DNA from: Candidatus Methylomirabilota bacterium
GTDB taxonomy: Bacteria > Methylomirabilota > Methylomirabilia > Methylomirabilales > JACQHM01
DNA: 5,589 nucleotides
Direction: 5' to 3'
NCBI GenBank assembly: GCA_016199025.1
Contig: JACQHM010000169.1
Coordinates: forward strand, 1 to 5,589
Each line of letters opens with the position of its first letter. Position 1 is the first letter of the stretch. Under the pieces are notes generated by a model. The model was not told where the DNA came from, did no database searches, and saw only the letters and a list, made by a program, of their open reading frames with translations. Below are positions 1 to 4,587 of the stretch, in pieces. The position numbers were made by a program, and so were the translations under genes.

Positions 1-503
1 CGTTGGCCTCGGCCCACCCGGACCTCCCGATACTCCTCGGCGTCGAGCCGGAGGGTCCCGACGCGGGCTACGGGTGGATCGAGCCGGGTGAGATGATCGG
101 AAAACAAATGGAGGTCGAGCTGTCCCTGGTCCGGAGGTTCTGGGAGAAGCCGGATCCTCGCAAAGCCCAGGCCTTGTACCTGAAAGGGTGCTTGTGGAAC
201 ACCCTCATCCTGGTGTGTCAGGCTGAGAGGCTTCTTCAGATGTTCAAGGCCTACGTTCCAGCAGTCTTCAGGCGCTTCGAGCGGATCCGGCGGGCCCTCG
301 GCTCCGTCTCGGAGGGGAGGGTGCTCGAGGAGGCCTATCAACGTCTGACCTCGGTGAACTTCTCGAAGGCGATCCTCGAGAAGAAGGTGGAGCGCCTCGG
401 CGTGATCCCGATGAAGGGAGTCCATTGGAGCGACTGGGGGGATCCGGCGCGGATCCTCAAAAGCTTGACCCGCTGGGGCCTCCGGCCCAACCCGCCGGTG
501 TGA
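1..503 (+). CDS. Mannose-1-phosphate guanylyltransferase-like sugar nucleotidyltransferase (5' truncated by window)
   Basis: This is the C-terminal part of a nucleotidyltransferase that would make an NDP-sugar (probably GDP-mannose from mannose 1-phosphate and GTP) in the cytoplasm for surface polysaccharide synthesis. Seen, counting from the TTG at position 3: the family strings GYGWIEPG (residues 22-29), F-W-E-K-P (46-50), then G-x-L-W-N, F-S-K-A-I-L-E-K (120-127) and W-S-D-W-G-D-P (142-148). The W-E-K-P lysine and the G-x-x-W-N motif belong to the sugar-phosphate binding part of the GT-A-like fold. The N-terminal nucleotide-binding GxGxRLxPLT region is missing, so the gene starts upstream of the window and the TTG is not a real start. 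No C-terminal isomerase (cupin) domain follows, so this is the short monofunctional type. The sugar and nucleotide specificity cannot be fixed from this fragment. Confidence 0.85.
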   Translation, partial: LASAHPDLPILLGVEPEGPDAGYGWIEPGEMIGKQMEVELSLVRRFWEKPDPRKAQALYLKGCLWNTLILVCQAERLLQMFKAYVPAVFRRFERIRRALGSVSEGRVLEEAYQRLTSVNFSKAILEKKVERLGVIPMKGVHWSDWGDPARILKSLTRWGLRPNPPV

Positions 504-727
504 GGGAGTCCCCCTGAGGAGCGTCCAGCCCTGGGGACGGTCGTACGCCGTTTCGCTCAGCTCCGCCGAATCGTCTCGTTCACCACCCCTCTTTGGACGT
601 TGGGAAACGTTCGATTGTGTGAACTATCTCACCTTCACCTTCCTCTCCTCCCACCTACACTCTCCGACAGAGAAGGGGTCAGACAAAGAGAGGTAGGAAG
701 CAAAGAACGATTAGGAAGGAGGGAACG
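504..727. other. Intergenic region with weak terminator and upstream signals for the porin gene
   Basis: No gene is visible. Just after the stop of the nucleotidyltransferase, gtcccc (508-513) can pair with ggggac (533-538) around a 19-nt loop, but no T-run follows, so intrinsic termination here is doubtful. A loose sigma-70-like pair, ttcacc (634-639) and tacact (656-661) with a 16-nt spacer, could drive the porin gene. Each box matches the consensus at only four of six positions. Confidence 0.3.
716..723 (+). promoter_or_regulatory. Ribosome binding site of the porin gene
   Basis: AAGGAGGG lies four bases before the ATG at 728. It is close to a full anti-Shine-Dalgarno match. Together with the signal peptide that begins at this ATG, it fixes the start and suggests strong expression. 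Confidence 0.8.
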
Positions 728-2293
728 ATGAAGCGAGCAGGGTTGATCTTCGTGGGCTTGGCGGTGTTGGGGGTGATGGTCAGCGTCCAGGAACGGGCCT
801 TAGCGCAGCTCTTGAGCACAACGCCGGAGGTCGCGACCACAAAGGGGGAAACTCCGGCCTTCAGCGTGAAAGGCTTCGAGTTCACCTTCGGGAACTTCAT
901 TGCCTCGGATTTCTCGTGGGACAGCTCGGACGTCGGGGGTACCGAGGGGTCCATTCCGCTCCCCCGGGGGCCATTAGGGACGATCTGTCCGGGAGGGTTG
1001 ACTGATGGCCCCTGTGCAGACGGTGTGGCGAAACGGATTGCAGTGCGGGCCCGGGACACGAACCTGACCTGGACGGCTGCCCAGACCCAGCTTAGCTTCG
1101 GGGTGAAAGGACCAGGGCTCTGGGGAGGGGCGACCCGGGGCTATGTGGAGTTTGACTTCATCGGCACCGATGGCGGGACCGGGAACCCGAATCCCACCAG
1201 CAACATCGGTCCCCGCCTGCGGCACGCCTATGCCGAGATGACCTGGCCCCATAGCCAGACCGGGATCGGGGATGTGGACATCCTGGTAGGACAGACGGTC
1301 CCCCTCTTCATTATCCAGGTGCCTGAAACGACGGAGGATATCGTCCTCTTGGGGAATGGGGGCATCTTCGGCCGGGAGCCGCTCGCCTGGGTGACGACGA
1401 CGATCCCGTTCGGCCAGGGGAACAACGTCTTCCTCGGGGTCAACGCCAGCATGCCAAATTCGAACCTCTTCGGCAACCTCGTCCCGGGTCCTTTTGTCCC
1501 CAACGCGGCCAGCCCCATCGGTGAGGCCAGCTCGAGCGGGGTCCCATACCTCAATGCGGCGGTCAAATTCCGAACGGACATCCTGGGGCAGGCGAACTAT
1601 TTCGGCGGTCTGGTCCCGGCCGAGATCGCCTTTGGGACCTTCTACGGCCGGGAGATCCTGTCGACAAGCCTCTTTAAGGCCGGGGAGGACTTCTCGAATA
1701 TCGGCAAAACCCCGTGGGGCATCGCCGGGAGTTTGGTCCTCCCCATCCTCGGCACCCGGTCCGAGAAGCGGGCGGGGCTTCTCTCCGTCAAAGGGGCCGG
1801 CTGGTACAGCGAGAACGGAAATGCCTATTTCATGCACAGCTTCCAGGGGATCGTGGCAACCCCGCGGGACGGGGCGCCGACCTCGGCAACGGGGACTGCG
1901 GGGGATGTGAACGGCGATGGGGTGGTTGACCAGACTGATGTCGTAGCGGATCCGAACGCCTTCGACTTCCACAACACCAAGGGGGCAGGAGGCCACGTGA
2001 CCGTCCAGTATAACCCCTTCGAAAACCTCATGCTGTACGTGGTCTTCGCCGGGAGTTGGACCACGGACACCTTTCGGCCGGGCACGGTGGTGGTGGAGGG
2101 GCCCAACCTCTCGATCCAGCGGAGCCGGGCGATTGAGGGGGGGGTCATCTGGAACTTAAACGCCGCTCTCGCCGTGGGGGCCGAGTTCCGCTACATCCGG
2201 AACGACTTTGCCGATACCGGTGTGAGCCCCTTCGGCTTCGGCGGCCGGGGGGAAGATCTCCGGGGGAATTTCAACACCACGTTTGCCTTCTGA
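728..2293 (+). CDS. Porin-like outer-membrane beta-barrel protein with an inserted EF-hand-type calcium loop
   Basis: A 521-residue exported protein predicted to form a beta-barrel channel in the outer membrane. Seen: a classical signal peptide (K2-R3, hydrophobic 4-20, A-L-A cleavage after residue 26); many alternating aromatic/small-residue strands; and a terminal phenylalanine (F-A-F), the usual C-terminal signal for barrel assembly. The stretch reading V-E-F-D-F, then L-R-H-A-Y-A-E, then V-G-Q-T-V-P-L-F, resembles the substrate-channel porins of the DcaP/OprP kind, where an Arg-His-Ala-Tyr strand is followed by a G-Q strand. This is a resemblance, not a family assignment. C87 and C96 could form a disulfide-closed surface loop. 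Residues 393-404 form a D-x-N-x-D-G-x-x-D-x-x-D loop as in dockerins and EF-hands, unusual inside a barrel. A run of eight G lies at codons 470-473. The transported substrate is unknown. The gene has its own ribosome site and seems to be transcribed alone. Confidence 0.8.
   Translation: MKRAGLIFVGLAVLGVMVSVQERALAQLLSTTPEVATTKGETPAFSVKGFEFTFGNFIASDFSWDSSDVGGTEGSIPLPRGPLGTICPGGLTDGPCADGVAKRIAVRARDTNLTWTAAQTQLSFGVKGPGLWGGATRGYVEFDFIGTDGGTGNPNPTSNIGPRLRHAYAEMTWPHSQTGIGDVDILVGQTVPLFIIQVPETTEDIVLLGNGGIFGREPLAWVTTTIPFGQGNNVFLGVNASMPNSNLFGNLVPGPFVPNAASPIGEASSSGVPYLNAAVKFRTDILGQANYFGGLVPAEIAFGTFYGREILSTSLFKAGEDFSNIGKTPWGIAGSLVLPILGTRSEKRAGLLSVKGAGWYSENGNAYFMHSFQGIVATPRDGAPTSATGTAGDVNGDGVVDQTDVVADPNAFDFHNTKGAGGHVTVQYNPFENLMLYVVFAGSWTTDTFRPGTVVVEGPNLSIQRSRAIEGGVIWNLNAALAVGAEFRYIRNDFADTGVSPFGFGGRGEDLRGNFNTTFAF
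1904..1939 (+). other. EF-hand/dockerin-type calcium-binding loop within the porin
   Basis: The codons give a 12-residue loop with D393, N395, D397, D401 and D404 at loop positions 1, 3, 5, 9 and 12, and glycine at position 6 (G398). This is the canonical spacing for a calcium loop of dockerin or thrombospondin-3 type. Only one loop is present, so it is not a full dockerin. It sits between T/A/G-rich linkers and is probably in an external or periplasmic loop. Confidence 0.65.
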
Positions 2294-2308
2294 AAGTCGC
2301 CAACTGGG

Positions 2309-2331
2309 AGGAGGGCCTGCTCCTTTCTTCT
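2309..2331 (+). terminator. Weak terminator-like hairpin after the porin gene
   Basis: The five-base stem aggag (2309-2313) and ctcct (2320-2324) surrounds a six-base loop and is followed by a T-rich stretch (ttcttct). It lies 16 bases after the stop codon. The stem is short and the tail is interrupted by C, so this is a modest candidate. Confidence 0.3.
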
Positions 2332-2427
2332 CACCACTACTCCACCGTGAGGCGGTCCCACGAGGCGACCCCTCCCCCGCCTCTTGAGCGGAAGGTGTTG
2401 CCCTCCTCCCTCCATACCTTAACGTTC

Positions 2428-2445
2428 CTGTTCCTTAGGGAACAG
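2428..2445 (+). promoter_or_regulatory. Perfect 7-bp inverted repeat before the DUF1059 gene
   Basis: ctgttcc (2428-2434) and ggaacag (2439-2445) are exact reverse complements around ttag. The element ends five bases before the Shine-Dalgarno of the next gene. It could be an operator for a dimeric regulator or a leader hairpin. With a four-base loop and no T-run it is not an obvious terminator. Confidence 0.35.
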
Positions 2446-2464
2446 AGCAGAGGAGGGATGGATC

Positions 2465-2641
2465 ATGGGGAAGGAGCTACATTGTCGTGAAGTCGGGATG
2501 AACTGCGATGCGGTGGTACGCGGAGAAACGGTTGACGAGGTGATGAAGCAGGCTGCAGAACACGCGGCGAAGGATCATGGGATCACCGAGATCACCGCCG
2601 AGATGGCGACCAAGGTCAAAGCCGCCATCAAGGACACATAG
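2465..2641 (+). CDS. Small DUF1059 family protein
   Basis: This 58-residue cytoplasmic protein was found by translating the stretch by eye. It begins M-G-K-E-L-H-C-R-E-V-G and ends A-A-I-K-D-T. The family pattern of DUF1059 (PF06348) is visible: C-R-x-x-G-x-x-C-D near the N-terminus (C7, C14, D15), V-R-G-E-T (18-22), then A-E-H-A-A-K-D-H-G (H33, H38). The length is normal for the family, whose function is unknown. The two conserved Cys and two His could bind metal or act in redox chemistry; this is inference. The ATG at 2465 is chosen because AGGAGG (2451-2456) lies eight bases upstream; the ATG at 2458 is in another frame. A perfect hairpin follows the stop, so the gene may be monocistronic or separated from the redoxin gene by RNA processing or termination. 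Confidence 0.85.
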   Translation: MGKELHCREVGMNCDAVVRGETVDEVMKQAAEHAAKDHGITEITAEMATKVKAAIKDT

Positions 2642-2655
2642 ACATCCGCCGAGTA

Positions 2656-2691
2656 CCATGCGGCCGGCATCTTCTCCTGCCGGCCGCATGG
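2656..2691 (+). terminator. Perfect 14-bp GC-rich hairpin between DUF1059 and the redoxin gene
   Basis: ccatgcggccggca (2656-2669) pairs without mismatch with 2678-2691 around an eight-base pyrimidine loop. It begins 14 bases after the DUF1059 stop. No T-run follows on either strand, so it is either a Rho-independent terminator lacking a U-tail or an mRNA stabilising or processing stem. As a near-perfect palindrome it could act in both directions. Confidence 0.5.
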
Positions 2692-2753
2692 AATCCATAA
2701 GCCGACGAGAGACGAGGAGATGAAAGGACGTGGTTCAAGAGACGTAATCAGGG

Positions 2754-2758
2754 GGAGG
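2754..2758 (+). promoter_or_regulatory. Ribosome binding site deciding the redoxin start
   Basis: GGAGG at 2754-2758 lies five bases before ATG 2764. The GTG at 2758-2760 overlaps this site and cannot be served by it, so ATG 2764 is the preferred start. Confidence 0.7.
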
Positions 2759-2763
2759 TGATA

Positions 2764-3276
2764 ATGCGTGCAGGATGGGATAGCCTCATTAGAAGAGGGC
2801 CGGCCCTTCTGTTCGTCGTGGGAATCGCGCTCACGCTCTTCGTTGGGTCGGCCTCTGCCCTTCGGACCAAGGATCGGATGCCACCCTTCACCCTCAAGCT
2901 CTTCGACGGAAGGGAGCTTCAGAGCCAGGACCTCCAGGGCCAGGTCGTGGTCCTCCAGTTCATGGCCTCCTGGTGACCGACGTGTCGGCAGGAGGCTCCT
3001 GCCTTTGAACGGGTTTACCGCCGCTTCAAGAACAAGGGCGTCCAGTTCGTGGGCATCCTGGTGTACGATACTGAGGCTGACGCGAGAAGGTTTCTTAAGC
3101 GATCGGGGATCTCGTTTCCCACCGGGCTGGACGCCGACCTGAAGCTCACCACAACCTTCGGCGTCCCAGGAACCCCCATGACCGTCCTGGGAACGAAGGA
3201 TGGGTGGATCGCCGAGCGGATCATCGGCCCCATCCGCGAGGAGCAGCTTTCGGCAAAGATCCAGACACTCCGCTGA
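2764..3276 (+). CDS. TlpA/thioredoxin-like exported redoxin with in-frame TGA as probable selenocysteine (W-U-P-T-C)
   Basis: A predicted 170-residue periplasmic or membrane-anchored thiol-disulfide oxidoreductase of the TlpA/ResA type. Seen: R10-R11, a hydrophobic segment (13-28) and S-A-S-A around residue 32, where a signal peptidase could cut. Then come P-P-F-T-L-K (40-45), D-G-R-x-L (48-52), a hydrophobic strand, and the active site W70-TGA71-P-T-C74. After it are G-V-Q-F-V-G, F-P-T-G-L-D, and G-V-P-G-T-P with cis-proline P138. The TGA at 2974-2976 replaces the first catalytic Cys (a single base change from TGC or TGT), and the same frame runs on to TGA 3274. C74 is the only cysteine, so residue 71 must supply the second redox atom; selenocysteine would form a selenenylsulfide with it. 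A SECIS-like hairpin follows directly. Alternatives are a sequencing error or a nonsense mutation. Gene callers will split this into a 71-residue fragment and a truncated one starting near 3049. Partner proteins and substrates are unknown. Confidence 0.8.
2974..2976 (+). other. Recoded UGA codon, probable selenocysteine (residue 71)
   Basis: The TGA is flanked by G-C-C T-C-C T-G-G (Ala-Ser-Trp) and C-C-G A-C-G T-G-T (Pro-Thr-Cys). It occupies the attacking-cysteine position of the thioredoxin C-x-x-C motif, the standard position of Sec in redoxin-fold selenoproteins. The final stop of the gene is also TGA, but no comparable downstream hairpin was noticed there. Confidence 0.75.
2977..3013 (+). 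promoter_or_regulatory. Candidate bacterial SECIS element
   Basis: Immediately after the TGA, ggcagga (2987-2993) pairs perfectly with tcctgcc (2997-3003) around a GGC loop. If the closing A-U opens, the loop is AGGCU, similar to the AGGUCU loop of the E. coli fdhF SECIS. The loop starts 17 nt after the TGA and has G at its first two positions, fitting the known bacterial rule of a nearby stem-loop with a G at the loop start for SelB binding. A lower helix may form between CCG (2977-2979) and CGG (3010-3012). A competing small hairpin CCGA/TCGG (2977-2988) is possible. Only folding or comparison with relatives can confirm it. Confidence 0.6.
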
Positions 3277-3300
3277 CGGGCTCCAGCCACTCGGTACAAA

Positions 3301-3338
3301 TCGGCCAGGCACGGTGGTGGTGGAGAGGACAAACCTCT
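3301..3338 (+). repeat. 38-bp near-copy of part of the porin gene
   Basis: This stretch matches 2074-2111, inside the porin gene, at 34 of 38 positions, including an unbroken 18-base identity (ggcacggtggtggtggag). It lies 24 bases after the redoxin stop in non-coding DNA. Read in the porin frame it still gives R-P-G-T-V-V-V-E, then N-L, and a stop at 3359-3361. It may be a remnant of a duplicated porin gene or a small dispersed repeat. Confidence 0.55.
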
Positions 3339-3348
3339 TACACGTTCT

Positions 3349-3356
3349 AAGGAGGT
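3349..3356 (+). promoter_or_regulatory. Orphan Shine-Dalgarno sequence
   Basis: AAGGAGGT is a full complement of the 16S rRNA 3' end, yet no ATG, GTG or TTG lies within the normal 4-12 bases downstream. The nearest standard start is TTG 3386, 29 bases away. It may be the leftover of a lost gene start or a chance match. Confidence 0.4.
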
Positions 3357-3404
3357 CCTGACGCGAGGACAAGATAGCGTTCCAGTTGAGGGGGATCGCC
3401 TCCC

Positions 3405-3497
3405 AAAGGGGAGGAGGGTGGGCTTTTCCTCCTTCTCACGAACACCCCCAAGCGTTCGTCATTGAGGCAGGACCCTCACGCCTCCTCCCCTTTTTTT
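3405..3497 (+). terminator. Long-stem terminator-like structure with T7 tail before the cupredoxin gene
   Basis: aaaggggaggagg (3405-3417) pairs perfectly with 3481-3493. The helix can continue past one bulged base (3480) with gtggg (3418-3422) against ccctcac, including one G-U pair. The large loop contains its own hairpin, acgaac (3438-3443) with gttcgt (3454-3459). The outer stem ends in a run of seven T (3491-3497). This has the shape of an intrinsic terminator or a leader RNA with a structured top. It would separate the redoxin transcript from the cupredoxin gene, or attenuate reading into it. Confidence 0.45.
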
Positions 3498-3511
3498 GGT
3501 GCAGTGACGGG

Positions 3512-3853
3512 ATGTCTGGATTTTTCCTAGTCCAGACCCTCGGCGGCCGCCTGAACCCTGCCGTGCTGGAGATCAACCGGGGCGATACGGTGATCTGGCT
3601 CGCCTCCGATCAACCCTGTAACATCTACTTCGCCGAAGGCACTCCCGTGAAGCTGGCCTGCGTCTCCCCCACCCGGTTCCGCTTGAACGAAGATGGGGCC
3701 TACACCTCGGGGATCATTCCCCCTGGCGGCACGGCCAGCCTCTGCTTTGTCGAGCCGGGCACCTACGAGTATGTGATGTTCGTGAGAGGGGAAGCCGGAG
3801 GCCAGGTCGGTCCACGGATGGGCATCCCGATAGGACGGATCATCGTAAAATAG
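3512..3853 (+). CDS. Cupredoxin-fold (plastocyanin-like) protein lacking the copper ligands
   Basis: A 113-residue protein with the outline of a plastocyanin-like domain: N-P-A-V-L-E-I-N-R-G-D-T-V-I-W (15-29), D-x-P (33-35), S-G-I-I-P-P-G-G-T-A-S (66-76), F-V-E-P-G-T-Y-E-Y (79-87) and a final G-R-I-I-V-K. In copper proteins of this kind a His follows the D-x-P and the end reads Y-H-C-x-x-H-x-x-M. Here the His position is C36, and Y87 is followed by V-M-F-V-R, so none of the type 1 ligands is present. Three cysteines (C36, C50, C78) remain. It probably does not bind copper in the normal way and may be structural or decayed. The start is uncertain: ATG 3512 has no good ribosome site. The frame is open back to 3362 (TTG at 3386), but that extension shows no signal peptide and crosses the terminator-like fold. 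The lack of an export signal is odd for a cupredoxin. Confidence 0.6.
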   Translation: MSGFFLVQTLGGRLNPAVLEINRGDTVIWLASDQPCNIYFAEGTPVKLACVSPTRFRLNEDGAYTSGIIPPGGTASLCFVEPGTYEYVMFVRGEAGGQVGPRMGIPIGRIIVK

Positions 3854-4076
3854 ACGCATCGAAACAAATGCCACAGCCCCTGCTGGACTCTCAGCTCGGG
3901 CCCTGGAAAGGGAGAAGGGAACCGATAGAGGGGCTGAGCCGCCTCAGATTTCAGGCGGTCTCCAGTGGCTGGCTCGCCCGCCCACCACTGGTCTCACCTT
4001 TAGGCATCAAGCATGGGCCTCTGAGTGGGTGAGGGGGTCCCATTCGATGGGCACGCGTCCAGGGTGGTGGGGCGGG
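3854..4076. other. Convergent intergenic region with inverted repeats
   Basis: No gene is seen between the converging cupredoxin and anti-sigma-like genes. Three hairpins are present: ccgcct (3939-3944) with aggcgg (3953-3958); ccagtgg (3962-3968) with ccactgg (3985-3991) around a 16-base loop; and cccat (4039-4043) with atggg (4047-4051). None has a clear T-run. They are placed where bidirectional termination would be expected. Confidence 0.4.
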
Positions 4077-4328
4077 TTAGCGGGGGGGTCCCCCTTTACG
4101 GCCGATCCGCTCTTTGAGGAAGCTTGTCAGCCGGGCACGCAGCTCCGCCGGCATCTCCTCACAGGCTAGCTCCCGAAGAGCGGCCTGGGTCGCTTTGTAG
4201 GTGTTAAGGAAGGCCTGGCAACCCTGACAATCCTTAAGATGCCGCTCCAGGGCCCGAGCAGTCTCCGGCTCAAGGGTCCCGTCGAGGTAGTCCAGCAGGA
4301 ACTCCACCAGATCCTTACAGGTGATCAT
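4077..4328 (-). CDS. Small HC2-type zinc-finger anti-sigma-like protein
   Basis: An 83-residue cytoplasmic protein resembling the N-terminal zinc-binding anti-sigma domain (zf-HC2), which holds ECF sigma factors inactive. Seen: M-I-T-C at the start (C4), L-L-D-Y-L-D-G-T-L-E-P-E (11-22), then H30-x3-C34-x2-C37, the typical Cys plus H-x3-C-x2-C zinc site, and a charged helical tail (60-78). There is no membrane helix, so this is a soluble form that ends soon after the sigma-binding region. ATG 4328 is preferred because a G-rich Shine-Dalgarno stretch (complement of 4332-4346) precedes it and the family normally starts just before this Cys; an upstream in-frame start at 4445 would add 39 unlikely residues. 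A GTG lies directly before the ATG. No sigma factor gene is adjacent within the window, so its partner is unknown. The C-terminus is encoded by G/C homopolymers (seven G on the + strand). Confidence 0.75.
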   Translation of the reverse strand: MITCKDLVEFLLDYLDGTLEPETARALERHLKDCQGCQAFLNTYKATQAALRELACEEMPAELRARLTSFLKERIGRKGGPPR

Positions 4329-4587
4329 CACCCCCTCCCCTCCTCCCTTGCACTGGCCCCTGGCCGCTCCCCGGGTGTCGAAGAAGATCGTGGGTGTGGG
4401 TACACCGTCCGTCACTTCCTCGGAAGGAGTCCGGAACTGGTCCAAGAACGGTGGAACACTCGGTGACCTGGTGGCCTTGGGATGGCAGCGCTTTCATAGA
4501 TGGGTAGCTCTCAGGAAGAATCCCCTTGACCTTCCTGTCGCTGGAAGGTGTAGGCTTGGGGACGCGTGAGGAAAGGGGGTGACGCTT
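4329..4587. other. Divergent upstream region between the anti-sigma-like gene and the second barrel gene
   Basis: No gene is supported here. It should contain promoters for both directions. A short inverted repeat, cttcc (4415-4419) with ggaag (4422-4426), lies in the middle and could be an operator. No clear ECF or sigma-54 promoter was found. Confidence 0.35.
4526..4554 (+). promoter_or_regulatory. Weak sigma-70-like promoter for the second barrel gene
   Basis: ttgacc (4526-4531) matches five of six -35 bases. After a 17-base spacer, tgtagg (4549-4554) matches only three of six -10 bases. Transcription would start near 4561, giving a leader of under 30 bases. The position is sensible but the -10 box is poor. 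Confidence 0.2.

Noticed and set aside
974..1996. 340-residue open frame on the minus strand inside the porin gene
   Set aside because: It is a shadow of a GC-rich gene. It lacks a ribosome site and motifs, and the plus-strand porin has a signal peptide, ribosome site and C-terminal barrel signal.
2720..2761. Possible 13-residue leader peptide ending at the redoxin ribosome site
   Set aside because: The GAGGAG directly abuts the ATG, leaving no normal spacing, and the peptide has no regulatory codon run. Translational coupling cannot be excluded, but support is too thin.
2974..2976. Simple nonsense mutation or pseudogene reading of the redoxin gene
   Set aside because: The stop lies exactly at the catalytic Cys codon, the rest of the frame is intact with conserved motifs, and a SECIS-like hairpin follows. 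A random mutation would rarely meet all three. A single-base sequencing error remains the main alternative.
2575..3372. 265-residue open frame on the minus strand
   Set aside because: It is the antisense of DUF1059, the redoxin and the porin-like repeat. Its translation shows no family motifs and low-complexity composition, while the plus strand carries clear domains.
4079..4095. G7/C5 run as a phase-variable tract in the anti-sigma-like gene
   Set aside because: It lies in the last few codons after the functional zinc site, so slippage would hardly change function.
4433..4480. ECF-type promoter with GGAAC -35 boxes at 4433 and 4453
   Set aside because: No matching -10 element was found at the usual 16-17-base distance from either box.
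4480..4500. Sigma-54-like promoter around tggcagcgctttca
   Set aside because: The GG and GC elements are not at the required 10-base spacing.
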